Made by a program: the position numbers and the translations under genes | The notes under the pieces: model-generated | Told to the model about the DNA's origin: nothing | Seen by the model: the letters and a program-made list of their open reading frames with translations, nothing else | Database searches by the model: none | NCBI GenBank assembly: GCA_963965975.1 | Contig: OZ014411.1 | Span: forward strand, 9,735,501-9,799,500 | Length of the DNA stretch: 64,000 bases | Direction of reading: 5' to 3' | DNA from: Xestospongia bergquistia | Lineage: Eukaryota > Porifera > Demospongiae > Haplosclerida > Petrosiidae | In this document: positions 1 through 11,700 of the stretch, piece after piece | Layout of the letters: each line of letters opens with the position of its first letter | Position numbering within the stretch: the first letter of the stretch is position 1

Positions 1-386
1 TGCCTTTTATATGATTTTTGTCTGCAATGCCACAATAAAGCTGGTGAAATTGCTAAAGATAACCAAATTATAAAAATAAAGGAAATAAAGAATAGGTGTT
101 CCTATTTCAAATCCTCACTCCTATCATCAAGTTCATCAAGTCATATGTCAGTAAAGGAACGTTGCAGTCAATTTAGTGTGTTTGCTGGACATAATACTTG
201 GTAAGGATAAATTAGTTAGAATGTACATGTACAAGAAATCTATTGTCTATTTGTTATATATCATATACCACATTAATTTTGTAATATATCATACTTACTA
301 ATTATTAATTAATAATTGTCAATTTGATTATAGGACCTAGCTGATCGACAAAATAGAAACCATATCTGAGCAACTCTTCTTAAAAG
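1..386 (+). pseudogene. Tail fragment of a second ankyrin-ROC-death-type gene (copy A)
   Basis: Positions 1-200 read in one frame and end in a stretch that matches the end of the large ROC exon at 53750-53859 (shared residues NRCSYF, VKERCSQ, FSVFAG). A GTAAGG donor follows at 201. The next piece, 334-386, matches the small exon at 53986-54052. The splice join is out of frame: copy A has lost one base just before the donor compared with copy B, so the joined reading meets TAG within a few codons. The second exon has also lost about 14 bases internally. I read this as a decayed duplicate whose 5' part lies outside the window. A live gene using other splice sites is possible but less likely. 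Confidence 0.7.
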
Positions 387-854
387 GTTAGTGTATAGTG
401 TTACTGCCTCATAAGTAGCCAACTTTTTGGGATGTATTACAGATATAGTGTGCTATATATGTAGTAAAACAAATCTGAGGATTGTTATGTCACAGCTCAT
501 ACCAAATGTTTAACACAGTATGATGTAGGTTGGAGTATAACATGCTTATGGCTTGATACCATAGAAATTCAAAGTGATGTCACAGCCCAATAATTATTGA
601 TGTCAGCACTATATTTGGATACAAATGTCATTTTATTGAGTCTGAGCACCTTAACTTCTATGTTATTATGTCACCACTTGTTTAAGATGTGAGATGACAC
701 ACCTACCCTAAATGAATATGAATATTATTAAAACTAGTTTCAAACAGCAATTTTATGGAGTTAATTTTATCACACACAACTCTGTCTCGATGTACTTTAT
801 TATATATTCAATATTCAGTGTCAATATCTTAATTGATCTATTTTATTCAAACAG

Positions 855-1221
855 GAGCTGAGATTGTAAGCCAAGAAAGAGTTAAAGGCATATTGAAGAG
901 AATACTTCAGGAACAGTCTGTAGTTTTATAACTAACTTGTTATCAAGTTGTCTACCAAATTTTGCTACACAAATGTTTGCTAGGAAATCAATAACAGAAT
1001 CTGTTTATAATAACCCAAACTATAAAGATGTAATGAATGATTACAAAAATGGAATTAATTATAAAAGTATCTCTGAGTTAGAGGAGCATTGTCAATTATT
1101 TCTGAACAGCCTGTCCAATCAAGGTGGTCCAGTGGAAAGTGTAGCAAAGGTTATTTCAGGGTATTGGAAAGATGAAATAAACAAAGAACTTGGTATAACA
1201 CTGAATTTGAATGTTTACTAA
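855..1221 (+). pseudogene. Unrecognised C-terminal exon of copy A gene, frameshifted
   Basis: An acceptor AG at 853-854 is followed by an open stretch (GAEIVSQERVK...) in the phase expected from the exon ending at 386. It stops at TAA near 928-930. A second frame then stays open from about 886 to the stop at 1219-1221, with helical, charged sequence (SISELEEHCQLF, GPVESVAKVISGYWKDE). One frameshift would join the two. I do not recognise the domain; a small helical bundle is plausible. It occupies the place where the intact paralogue has its death domain (55308-55603) and does not resemble that domain. Confidence 0.4.
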
Positions 1222-1434
1222 TGACTAATTTTGTATATAGTGCTGACATTAGCACTAAAAATACTAACTAATATATAGTACAATTATGCTCTTATTATAA
1301 TGTATGCATATGTGTGTGTGTTTGTGTAACTTTTGTCCTAATAAATTAACATTAGAATTTGTTATAATTTTGCTATTCACAAAAAGTATATAACTTGTTT
1401 TATCAATAGAAGTCAATATTCTAGTAATTAATTT

Positions 1435-2090
1435 GGTTGCAATTCCGCCTTCTTTCCTACTTTTGATGTCAATTATACAAAGGTGAGTGGTCATGTTAGA
1501 GGATACCAATATGGATATCCTTATGCTTTTTATTGCAACTTAAACAACTATAATTGCTTTTATCCTGAAATAAAAACATATGGAGTGACTCTTACCTACA
1601 GTAATATTCCTCGTAAACATATTTGGACTTATGCTGGTGGCAATTTTAAACAAGGAACAGGATCATACCATTCTCCCTGTAATAATGGTAGCCAATATCA
1701 GAATCATGATATACCATTTGTTGGTAATGATTATTATTGTGAGTCAGGACGTACTGTTGGTGAAGGTAGAAGCATCTTATATACTGGTGGTCCCCTCTGG
1801 GACGGTCAGGACTGTTTAGGTCTTGAGGCTACCTGTTGTACTTCTTCTAAGATGCCATGGTTTGTGAAGATATTACATGAAACAGTTAGCGAAGACATTG
1901 AATTGACCACATGTGGTTGGAACTACAATTATCTGACATATATGTTGAAGGAATTCCTCTTGACCTTATTGAACTTTACATTAAATAATAATCCATACAT
2001 ACACATTTTACTGAAATTACCACATACATTTACGCAGTTACAGAATAATTATAATCATCTAAATAGTAATACCGTATTACCTTGAATTGA
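1435..2090 (+). pseudogene. 5'-truncated copy of the fibrinogen-like secreted protein gene
   Basis: This is a near-identical copy of the 3' 60% of the gene at 59104-60150. Shared motifs include RGYQYGYPYAFYCNLNNY, KHIWTYAGG, VGNDYYCESGR and WDGQDC. The signal peptide and the N-terminal fibrinogen-like part are absent: similarity starts abruptly at about 1435. Near 1940-1947 copy A has two extra bases relative to copy B, so the conserved C-terminal end (DLIELYIK in the intact gene) is read out of frame. The equivalent of Cys in TKVCG is Ser here. No start codon or signal sequence precedes the fragment, so it is almost certainly dead. Confidence 0.8.
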
Positions 2091-2739
2091 CTGAAATAAG
2101 AACTCAAGCCATTATTCTTGAGTCGGGCGTGACTTTTCACGCTGTATAACGTCTCTTGAGCACTTCGTTAGTTTCTACAAACTCTCCAGTTTTAGAACAA
2201 ACCAATCATTCACAGAAACAATTGTATAATAAAATAATTTTATTGCAATTCTTTAGAATAAACTAATCTTGTTAAATTGCACTACAACATTAAAAAGATT
2301 GAAGAGAATAATATATAATACAATATATTACACACATCACATTAACATGTATGAATATGGCATGAAAACAGAATTTTGATTACTTTTTATCTATACATGT
2401 CACTAGTGATAGCATTAAGTATATGAACCTATATCTACAAGCATATCTTGCACTAACTTCATTGTTTGATTTACTATTTTGTATTTCCAAACTAACATTA
2501 TACTAAACTAAATGTTTGTTATAGATATATTTATGTTATACATAGAACATATCATAACAAAGATTCCAATACCCAGAAAATGACAGTGTAATTCTACAGT
2601 AATAACTTTCTTTTTAATGCCTTTAATATTAATAATGTATCATAACATCAAAGAGAATATTGTATTAATGGTTTCGGTAAAATCAACTTTATATATTATT
2701 ATTGGGATATAAAAACAAGATCATTAATAAATTGTAATA
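2086..2739. other. Duplicated 3' flank, no gene seen
   Basis: This non-coding stretch matches 60160-61148 downstream of the intact fibrinogen-like gene. It includes a short stem (GCGTGA...TCACGC near 2128-2145) that is also present, with changes in and around the loop, at about 60277-60295. It shows that the duplication included the intergenic sequence. Copy B begins here with ACCGTATTTCCTCGAATAG, which resembles termini seen in widespread small DNA transposons; that is recollection, not a search. Confidence 0.5.
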
Positions 2740-4725
2740 TTAATCAGTATTAAACAAATCATTAGCATTGCTTGGTGGTAAATTTGGAAAAAATGATGGT
2801 CCACAAGAAGTCGCTAAAATTCCACTTGTCATATGGTTTTCAAGAGTAAACAAGAGTATTATTATCATTAGCTTTGAAGACAACAATAATCACCAGGACA
2901 TGAAAAATGGACTTCAAAATATTATTATATGATTATTATTTTGTTATTACTGTTGAGGACATCTTACCTTTTTAAAAAGTTCAGACAACATCCTCAAAGA
3001 AGCAACAGATATTTCATCAAGATTCAGTAGTAACTCCTTGAAGGCATATACCTGGAGGAACTAAATATAGAATTAGTTTCTGTTAAAATATTGGTCAATT
3101 AATTAATTATCCCATGTCATACAGTATATACTATAAAAATAGATTGATTAATTTAACCAATATGTTGTCATTTTCATTACATGAGATAATGAAATGTTTA
3201 ATAAACACTATATACTCTGTTCAAGTCATTAGTTGATTGTTACAGTGATCTGTTTCTGTATAACATATTAGAAAACCCAATTTATTTCTGTATGAACAAT
3301 GTAGTCTATTTTCTTAAGTTTTTTATTATAATTAGTAATATCTTGTAAACTATAGTGGTAGTCTATTTCCTTCTTCTTATGTTTACACTGTAGTAAGTAC
3401 TAGTAACATGAAAGGATAGAATACTCTGTTATCTACTTCTGTTTACATCATTACTATCAGCAATGTCTTGGCAACTGTATTATAATAGTAATTAAAACAT
3501 AGTGATGTTTACTATACTACACAGTGTCACATTATGTACTATTTGAAATAAATCTGTCAACACATTGATTAAATTACAATTATATTGAAGGTTTAATAAT
3601 ATATGTTGATCATTCTATAATTATTTATTTTTGGAATGCTGTAAAAGATTATTTAATGAAATCATAGAAATTCATTAAGTCATACAATGTATATTATATA
3701 TACATTGTACTACAGTACAGTAGGTATATTTTATCATTTTAACATACTACAAATCTTATAACATAACTCTTACATTTTTTGTCTTCACTGCAGTAACAAT
3801 TTGATTCAAGGTTTGTGTAGATGATATGAGAGATGTGGGTTTTTCCCTGAAGTGCGCCTAAAATAATAAATGATATATTATAATCAAAGATACAATTATG
3901 TAGTGTCATGTTCCTAATTGACAATATAATTATATGCCACACCTCTATTATTAATATTATACAAAACACATATTACAATAGATACTGTTACTACAATGTA
4001 AGCATATGAATGTAAATGACAGTTTCTTTTAAGATGAGACTTTAAATGTAAAATTGAAGTCATAAAACTACATGCACTTTTTAAATTAAGAACATAGACA
4101 AAAGGTTTCATAAAACATCAAAGTACTCTATGAGGTAATCACATCAAACAATGTTAATTTATGAAGTATATATTTACATACCAACAATAAACTGACTCCT
4201 AAGACGTTTAATAATAGTGATATCACCAGGGATACGAAAAAGTCCAGGTTCTTTAAGAACTTCTTTATTTAAATAGCTAACACATTGTAACAATAATGGG
4301 TCAACAACACCAGAAGGAAGTTTATCTATTAACAAAATCAACATATAAATGTATTAAAGGAATATGAATATGAAAATGTAAAAAAAAGATGTAAAAAGAT
4401 GTAAAAAAAAGACAGTTTACATGTAATTAGAATAATCAAGTGACAATTTCCTCTCATCATATTGTACATATATGGTAATACATGTGAACCCTCAGATAAT
4501 ACTGACTATACAGTAAGTTTCAACTACATTATACAATTATATAAGTTGTCAATATAAACAAAACCTGTGACTTATATATATATAATCATTAGTGTATATG
4601 ACTTACCAGGATATCTATCTTGATCATACTCAGGTATAACTGGAGTTGTATTTGTTAATAAGTTATGACCTCTAGATGAAAACCATCTTCTCCACATCTG
4701 TGATGACTGACCATTTGAATCAACT
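2740..4725 (-). pseudogene. RhoGAP-domain gene fragment, copy A (decayed)
   Basis: Minus-strand exons, 5' to 3', lie at about 4607-4725, 4182-4325, 3774-3857, 2968-3051 and 2740-2840. The second reads LPSGVVDPLLLQCVSYLNKE then GLFRIPGD, the start of a RhoGAP domain including the arginine-finger Arg in LFRIPG. The fourth reads VYAFKELLLNLDE. The last reads NHMTSGILATSCGPSFF, the conserved NKM...NLA...GP region of the family. RhoGAP domains speed GTP hydrolysis by Rho/Rac/Cdc42. The third exon lacks 59 bp present in copy B (62298-62440), which shifts the frame and removes the DPNIITSLLK segment. The last exon has lost its acceptor and first codons. Domain identity is strong; function is not expected. 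Confidence 0.8.
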
Positions 4726-5950
4726 CTGTACAATATAACACGAAAATTACAATGAAGTGTAGTCAAAGTAGACACTTAAGACCTTTAAGTAGATATTGTA
4801 TATATAATAACAAGATATAAATAATGGACTATGTATCATTGGACAAGTACTACATGTAGCATTTCAAGTGTCACAGCTGTATATGTAATGGATGACCTTG
4901 ATCCACTAGAAAAGGTTTAGCTATATATGTAAGACACACCAGTATCCTTCATTAAAATAGTTAAAGTAATACAGTAGCTAGTGATATATACATTTTATTA
5001 AGACCTTGAACATTTAAATATTCTTCAGCTTTACATAGTACAATACAATGAAAGCAACAATATTTCTAATAATAACAATAAGCAACAACTAAAATTATGT
5101 CTCCATTTCAAATTCTTTATCCTTTTTCTTAGATCTCTATTAAAGATACAAACAATACAAATATTAAATATGTTATAAATTATATAATAATATACTACAA
5201 TACTCATTGTCATTGGATAATAATTTTACTTCTTAAATTTGTACTAAAATAATTGCCAATGAAAACTTTATCTTCAATGAGTATCATAAATGACAATGGA
5301 ATTATTAATTACAAGCTTGTCTTTGAAAGGACAAAAAGTTCATTTGGAACATTCTAGTAGAGAATATGTACCTTCAAAACTTGGTAGAAATTGTGACTCT
5401 CCTTCTATTACTAAGTACACATCAACAAATACAAGAAATTAGATTCGTTTGTCATCTATAATTGATAAAGAGAGAATATTTCATTGTCTACTTCCTTCTC
5501 TCTCTACCACAATGAGTTTTCATAGTATTAAACAGAAGTGGATCAATATTACACTATTACACTTAGCAATGATCATAGGATTACCAACCTATGCATGTAC
5601 ATGTAATATAATGCTATTGTATATGTAGCATACTGTGGAGTTTTTGTTAATGAGATTAGTCCAATATAGAGAAGAACATGAAGGGCATCCTCCTCTCAAG
5701 GACTACTCTTAAAGCTTGAAGAAATCACTTTCTAAACACTAGTAGAACACCAATAATGACAGTACATTGTATTAACTAATCATCATCTATAAAAAAAGAT
5801 TACATTGATACATGTACTAAATGTCACACGATATGTGCAAGGGTGTGTGTGTGTGTACCACTTTTATAGTCCAGACAAACTAGAAATTAGTTTGTTTCCA
5901 TAACCTACATGGTGTCATATCCTAAATTAGTTTATAGAAGATGTACTTAC

Positions 5951-5989
5951 TTTAATGGAACTTTATAGAGACTGGTTAGTATTTGTAGC
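5951..5989 (-). pseudogene. NCKAP1/HEM-like exon fragment (RLQAYTS region)
   Basis: This 39-nt exon is flanked by CTTAC (donor on minus) and CT (acceptor). Read from its second base it gives LQILTSLYKVPLK, which resembles the LQAYTSV...L segment of NCKAP1 around residue 490. It lies just 3' of the exon at 6130-6208, as the protein order predicts. The match is short, so it is supported mainly by that neighbour. Confidence 0.45.
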
Positions 5990-6129
5990 CTAAACAAATC
6001 TCAAACATATCATAGTCCCTCAAATACTCTATACAATCATCGATCATATATCATTAAACATATACATGTAATGTTAACATTACAAACATGTATTATAAAT
6101 GTTGCTGTATTAGTAGATTATCAACTTAC

Positions 6130-6208
6130 TTGTCTCGTAAATGAGACAAACTATCAATGGAAGATGTCATTAAAATAGACTCCTCTTCAAGACAAACTGT
6201 CATTCTCT
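6130..6208 (-). pseudogene. NCKAP1/HEM-like exon (VCPEDES region), copy 1
   Basis: Minus-strand exon with GTAAGT donor and TAG acceptor, reading RMTVCLEEESILMTSSIDS. It matches the segment of the HEM/NCKAP1 family around residue 450-470 (LSVCPEDESIIMSSF in animal NCKAP1). NCKAP1 is the large helical scaffold of the WAVE regulatory complex that couples Rac to Arp2/3. Two more copies of the same exon lie at 13666-13745 and 14064-14147. Confidence 0.6.
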
Positions 6209-6474
6209 CTACACATATTATTATGTAACAAGTAATAAAAAATATTTTAGGAAATGAAATGATAATACTAAAAAATATGGAAACAGGATAAGGATAATAC
6301 AAATTGTACATACAAAGTCCTTATATAAGTAGCCTAGCACTATAAGGTAAGATATACAACATATATGATGAATAAAGACAAATATCTGAAAAAAACAACT
6401 CATTTAATATTACATTACTTATGTATGTATATTAAAAACAACATCAAACAATAGTGGATGAGACTGACCTTTGA

Positions 6475-6590
6475 GACAACTGTTCAAAAATAAGTTCTGT
6501 TAAAGCTGAGTCTAAGTTATTATCAGAATTAGAGTTGTATTTTCTTATGGGTGTTGTCATGTTGTCATGTTTAATTATCAAACATATCAC
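6475..6590 (-). pseudogene. NCKAP1-like exon fragment with AEEYSD-type motif, copy 1
   Basis: Minus-strand reading KYNSNSDNNLDSALTELIF, ending at a GTCAGT donor. It is homologous at DNA level to 8045-8130 and 14565-14660. The 8 kb copy reads KFNSEDYSDSALSL, which resembles the FNAEEYSDISEMRSL segment of NCKAP1 near residue 790. Here it lies 5' of the residue-460 exon, the reverse of protein order, so this is not an ordinary colinear gene. Confidence 0.4.
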
Positions 6591-7764
6591 ATCTTTAGAG
6601 AGAAAGTGAGAGAGAGATAGGCAAACAGACAAAGACACATATACACACACAGACAGACAATGAACTACACTAGAACCCTTCCCCACACTGAGACACCAAT
6701 CATAAGATGAACATCAAGTATGTGATGATATATTTTACCTCTCAATACACAGGTCTCTCATTTTCTCATTGTTTATAGTTCAACTAATACTCAATCTAAC
6801 AGATGTTTTAATAAAACATCTGTTGAAAATCTGGTAAATTTAGACTGGTTGATGTTGAAGACTTCTAGCTGTACTTGATGTAAGAGATATAGTCAACTAC
6901 CTACCACCACTATTTGCTTATTAATTATACAAGCAGGTAAAATCTAATAAATTAAAAAAACTTTTATTTAATACACATAAAGTGCACTTAAGATTAAAGT
7001 ATTTCAAACAGCTTACAAAAAGAATGATTTTAGGAGATGTACACAAAATCTGATAAAGTAATGAGTCCTTGTTTGCAGGTACTATGAATAATTAATTAGT
7101 AATAAATTATGAATAATTAATTTAGTAATAACTGAGATGGGTCCAATGAGAACTAGGTACTTGTTTGGAAGACTACAGTGATTCCAATGTAGTACATTAT
7201 TGTGACTAACTATCATTCAACTTTTGTTGTGAGCTATGTATTAATGATATATACTTTGCATGCTTTGTTTCTTAGCAATTACAAGAGAAGAGAGAAACAA
7301 CAGCAAAGAATAAAGAAGAGCTTAAAGAGCATTTTAAAATATGAAGCCATAACTACATTTATGGAAGCATTTGGGAACATTCATGTTCAGTTCATGACAC
7401 CAATGCTCTTACAGTTCATTACTGTAGTCAATACTATTATAGTTGTTAATAACTGTACATGTATGTAATTAGACAGTTGAGTAATAAGTGCACCTGTACA
7501 TGTTTATTACTGTATATATAATTAAGTTAGGTGTTAATGAGTATTAATTAGAGCATTGAGTTTGAAGTCCACCTTTTTGTGTCCTTCCTTTAAACTATAT
7601 CTATGGTTTTTGTTCTCTCTGTTGTGATCCTCTGTACTTCCAATCAGTTCAGTTAAAACTATCAGTCAAAAACTTGGCAACAGATTGTGAATCTGTCAAC
7701 AATTACATTATCAATGTACTATATCATGTTACTAATAGTTAACTGGTACAGTATGTACTTACAA

Positions 7765-7858
7765 TAATGAAACATTTTATTTTATCTTTTTGTTGTTGTT
7801 CTTCATATAATGAAAACACAGCTCCAATAATAAATAGCAAGACAATGAACATAATTTT
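7765..7858 (-). other. Repeated signal-peptide-like exon, copy 1 of 3
   Basis: The minus strand has ATG followed by a hydrophobic run (MKIMFIVLLFIIGAVFSLYE), then EEQQQKDKIKCF and a GTAAG donor. It looks like a first exon encoding a signal peptide. Related but damaged copies lie at about 11200-11310 (in-frame stop after MKIISIVLLMLSVLC) and 11640-11700 (partial). No clear second exon was found, and the family is not recognised. Confidence 0.35.
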
Positions 7859-8044
7859 CATAACTTAAAAAATAAATTAAATTCTCTTTAATTCTTAAAT
7901 TCTCTTAGAAATTTCAAAAGATAGTTCAGAATTACTTTACAATATATCCTCAGCAAAGCTGAATGAAATAATTTAAAAGAAACAAGGTATTTAATGTTAC
8001 ATTATATAACATATGTATGTACATTAAAAATAACATCAAAAAAT

Positions 8045-8130
8045 AGTGGATGTGACTAATCTTTGAAACAGTTGTTTAAAGATAGAGCTGAATCTGAGTA
8101 ATCTTCAGAGTTGAATTTCATACTTTATTT
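8045..8130 (-). pseudogene. NCKAP1-like exon fragment with EDYSD motif, copy 2
   Basis: Minus-strand reading KFNSEDYSDSALSLNNC, homologous to 6475-6590 and 14565-14660. The expected donor GT is ATTAG here, so the splice site appears lost. It is the best of the three matches to the NCKAP1 FNAEEYSD segment. Confidence 0.4.
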
Positions 8131-8275
8131 TAGGTGTGGTCATATTGTCATGTTTTATTTATTATTAGATATATCTCACCTTTAGAGAGAGAGAAAAAAA
8201 GAAAGAGAGAAAGACAAACAGAATGAAAGAAAGAAAGTGAGACATGACATTCATTATACAGAGTATTATTCTTAC

Positions 8276-8400
8276 ATGATATCCATCTTGTTATAGCTTC
8301 AAATGACAGAGTCTCACAAGGTAGTTCACCATTCAATTTTGGATTAAGTTCAGTAAGAGAAGAAAGTGATTGATTTAGTATTATTATTGAAGTTGATCTG
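8276..8400 (-). pseudogene. NCKAP1/HEM-like exon (MPCEYLSLDAMEKWI region)
   Basis: Minus-strand exon with CAG acceptor and GTAAGA donor. It reads RSTSIIILNQSLSSL...LNPKLNGELPCETLSFEAITRWIS. This aligns with the NCKAP1 segment near residues 260-300, where LISAPSTMLNP is followed by MPCEYLSLDAMEKWI. The Leu-Asn-Pro, Pro-Cys-Glu and Trp-Ile positions are kept. It is the cleanest single exon of the HEM-like set, but no colinear neighbours surround it. Confidence 0.6.
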
Positions 8401-9184
8401 CTGGTATGTTAAGAGCACTATATACAAAGATAAGACAATTTGAGTCACAATCTAGAAGGAGATAACATTAATGTATTAATAAATATGTGTATATAAGGTT
8501 GCCTTCAATGTTTTAACAAATTAAGTCTAATTTTAAAAATGAATTCAAATTAAGTTTTAAATGTCAAAACACTTGATGATTACAAAACAGTTTCTTAAGT
8601 TGATCATAAATATAATAATATTATTATTAAAACTAAATAGTAAGTACAAACTAAATAGATAGTATAATTATATCAATCACTATAATAGTGTTGAGATAAA
8701 TGAGATTCATTAACTGGATATTTTGAATTTATAAGCTCTGCTTACACAACATTTTTTGAAACCTAATCTTGCTCAAGAAGTTATGTACATTGGACCTTAT
8801 GATCATTAAGGATGCTTTGTATTTAAGATGAAATAAATAATTGAAAATCAATAAATTAAAAAAGATATATATCATATAACCAGATAAGACCAAATTGAAT
8901 AATATCAAAACTGTTTGTGACAAATATCAACATGTCCTATGTGCTGGGTCTTCCCTCTTCCATGCAAACCTAATCACTGTACTGATAATAAACTCATCAG
9001 TGAACTAAGGGATGGTCTTATCTATTCCTTTGTCATCATGAAGGAGAGTTTTCCCTTAACTCAATCTTTGACAAACATGTTCACCTGTCTCCTTTGGTCA
9101 CAATGTCCAACCCATAAAGGAATGGTCTCTTGACTCATAAACATGTTTACTTTCTAAAATTTGATCAAAGTTGTCAACAACTGA

Positions 9185-9200
9185 TGACTATATAAAGAAC
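9185..9200 (+). promoter_or_regulatory. Candidate TATA box of the collagen gene
   Basis: TATATAAAG at about 9189-9197 lies roughly 110 bases upstream of the expected start codon position at 9308. Placement and sequence fit a core promoter; there is no other support. Confidence 0.4.
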
Positions 9201-9307
9201 TGACAGACAGACATTTAAACATCAGAAAAAGATTCTTAAAATTCAAGTAAAGTGAACTTTCAAACTCTTCAAGGAAATCTCTCCTTTTACATCAAATAAC
9301 TCTCAAG

Positions 9308-10192
9308 ATAAAGATACAGATACTATCATTGTTGGTTGTCCTCTTACTAACTGTACAACAATGTACTACAGCTGCTGTACAAGGTAATCATATTGTTTTA
9401 AAAGTTTTCAGTTCCAATCTATTTATTATAGAAACCAGTCGAGATAAGAGATGTACCTCTCATACACCAAATGTCACCACCAACACACCTTATATTCAAA
9501 TACTATAAGGATGTGATGGTCGTGATGGTATACAAGGTCCTCCTGGACCACCTGGTACACCTGGAAGAGATGGTATCCATGGTAAAGATGGCAGCAAAGG
9601 AGACAAAGGAGAACCAGGACCACAAGGACCTCCAGGACCAAGAAATGGAGGTGTGGTCTTTACAAGATGAGGATGTACCACCTGTCCTGTAACCAATGAT
9701 ACTGAATTACTCTACAAAGGGAAAGCTGCTGAGAGTCATTATACTCAAACTGGAGGAGGAGCTAACTACATTTGTCTATCTGATGAACCTGAGTTTCTAT
9801 CCTATACACCTGGTATATCTGAGCACCAGTCCTACATCTATGGAGCAGAGTATGATGCTTACAGTGGCCCTTTATCCTTACAGAATGAACACAATGTCCT
9901 CTGTGTTGTATGTTATGTTTCCACTAGAGTATCATATCTAATGATACCAGCAAAGATTACATGTCCAAAATCATGGACCACAGAATATCAAGGTTACCTC
10001 ATGGCCGAGCATTATGCCCACATACGTAATGCTGTCTATGAATGTGTTGATAAAGATGCTGAATCTATTCCAGGCAGTGTTGCTAACACTAATGATGCTT
10101 TATTCTATCATGTTCAAGCTCAATGTAATGGTCTTCTCTGTCCTCCTTACGATAAAGAGAAAGAGTTAGCCTGTGTGGTGTGTACCAAGTGA
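9308..10192 (+). pseudogene. Short-chain collagen C4-like gene with lost ATG and internal stop
   Basis: Exon 1 (9308-9383) encodes a typical signal peptide core (LSLLVVLLLTVQQCTTAAVQ), but its first codon is ATA where ATG is expected. Intron 9384-9509 joins in phase to exon 2 at 9510. Exon 2 begins CDGRDG, runs through about a dozen Gly-X-Y triplets ([13 protein letters not shown]), then the C-terminal domain: GCTTCPV, YTQTGGGANYICLSDEPE, HNVLCVVCYVSTR, MIPAKITCPKSW, LCPPYDKEKELACVVCTK, stop at 10190-10192. This matches the sponge short-chain collagen C4 family, a secreted extracellular matrix protein. The family's conserved Trp in the TRWG motif is TGA at 9668-9670. The frame is otherwise open from 9510 to 10189. 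Two independent lesions suggest a recent pseudogene; readthrough or an assembly error is not excluded. Confidence 0.8.
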
Positions 10193-11190
10193 ACAAAATT
10201 ATTTTCTAAACTGTTTGACATTGATTGTGATTATGAGTGATTTAATAATTTGTAATTTATGATATAATTTATGAAATAGAAAGTTACATTTGTTATAAAA
10301 GCTGCTAAATGTACATGTTAAGTATAATGGATAACTGTGTATATTAAATGGATTACTTGGCTCTTATTGGTCATTGAGATGTGGTTGACTTAATTAAGTT
10401 GTGGTAAGGTGGAATTGAGAAGCTATAGTCTTGTACCCAGTTGTATGTCCTTTGACATAACTAAGTGAGTGGGTGTTTGTAACTGGGGACAAGACTAGAA
10501 AAGTCATGTAATTATCCATTTAAAATAGGCATACTTAAATAGACAGTTTAGTGGCTAGGTTGTCCTTACAGTACATTTATAAAGTATATTTTAAACAGAT
10601 CTAATAATAAATACAGGTTTGAAATGCTAAAAAATGTTAAACATGTGCAGCACAACCCCTCCCCCCCTTGATAAACCTCTCCCTCCCTTAGCAAATTTAA
10701 AAATTATCAATTTTATCTATATGTAAAATGTTCGTTATGTATGAGGCTATATGTTACACATAAACAAAAGCAAAACAAAATCAAACAGCATTTCATTTCT
10801 TTTCCAAACATCAACAATACTTTGCAATAAGTGATTTTTATTTCTATTGAGCCAACACCAATGTTATTCTAAATGAAACCCTGATGAGTATCATTAATCT
10901 TATAAGTCTTTATAAGTACTTTTATTTCCAATGACACATTAAACTACAGTAGTTACCTTTAATAAATCCTGTATTCTTTAAAAAAAAGAAATTATTAATA
11001 GTAGTTTGAATATTTTTAATAATGATATAGTTTTATATTCCAAACATTCTAAAGTTTACCATATTTTATGAAAATTGTGTCAAAATTTTTCATGGACAGT
11101 GTCAAACCACAAGATTCTCAATACATAAATATCAATTACAGGAACATATTATATTGCTAAATTTTCTAGATATACAGTAGTACACTGATA
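10193..11190. other. Intergenic, no gene seen
   Basis: AT-rich sequence without convincing exons. It holds a short C-rich run at about 10657-10690. Confidence 0.5.
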
Positions 11191-11199
11191 TATACTTAC

Positions 11200-11700
11200 A
11201 ATAATGATCTCTTTTGATTTTATCTTTTGCTCTTATTCTCCAAACAATGCAAAAACAGCTTTAGCATAGTACTGATAGCATTAGCAAGACAATGGATATT
11301 ATTTTCATGACCTACATTATGTGAAGTACAGGTTTTCATTTAATTAACAGAAACAATAACATTGTTATGAACCTTCAAAACTTGGTAGAAACTATGACTC
11401 TCCTTATATTGTATACAATCACAAATACAAGAACCAGACTTGTTTGTCATCTATACTCTTACAGTGGAGAGAGAAAGAAAAAGATATCAACTTCTTTGGC
11501 AAGTGTCAGGACAAGAAATGAAGTCAACTAGGAAACAAATAACATATAAGTACAATGAGTATATCCCTATAATTAATTCATCATTATTATTATATTATTA
11601 ATGTACTGCATCATCTTACTAATAGTTAACTGACAATAATAAAGATCTTTCATTCTATGTTTTGTTTTTGCCATAGAATACAAACACAGTTAACAAAAGC
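11200..11700 (-). other. Two damaged copies of the MKI signal-peptide-like exon
   Basis: Copies 2 (about 11200-11310) and 3 (about 11640-11700) of the exon at 7765-7858. Copy 2 starts MKIISIVLLMLSVLC and then stops. Copy 3 keeps only a partial hydrophobic segment. Between them, 11370-11460 matches 5360-5455 (shared CTTCAAAACTTGGTAGAAA), part of a wider local duplication of 5.3-7.1 kb and 11.3-16.05 kb. Confidence 0.4.

Noticed and set aside
7202-7468. 88-codon plus-strand open frame
   Set aside because: No homology recognised and low-complexity Lys/Gln content; it lies within a region of duplicated minus-strand fragments.
9496-9696. Minus-strand frame rich in Gly and Pro
   Set aside because: Complement of the plus-strand collagen Gly-X-Y repeats; the plus frame has the signal peptide, intron and C-terminal domain.
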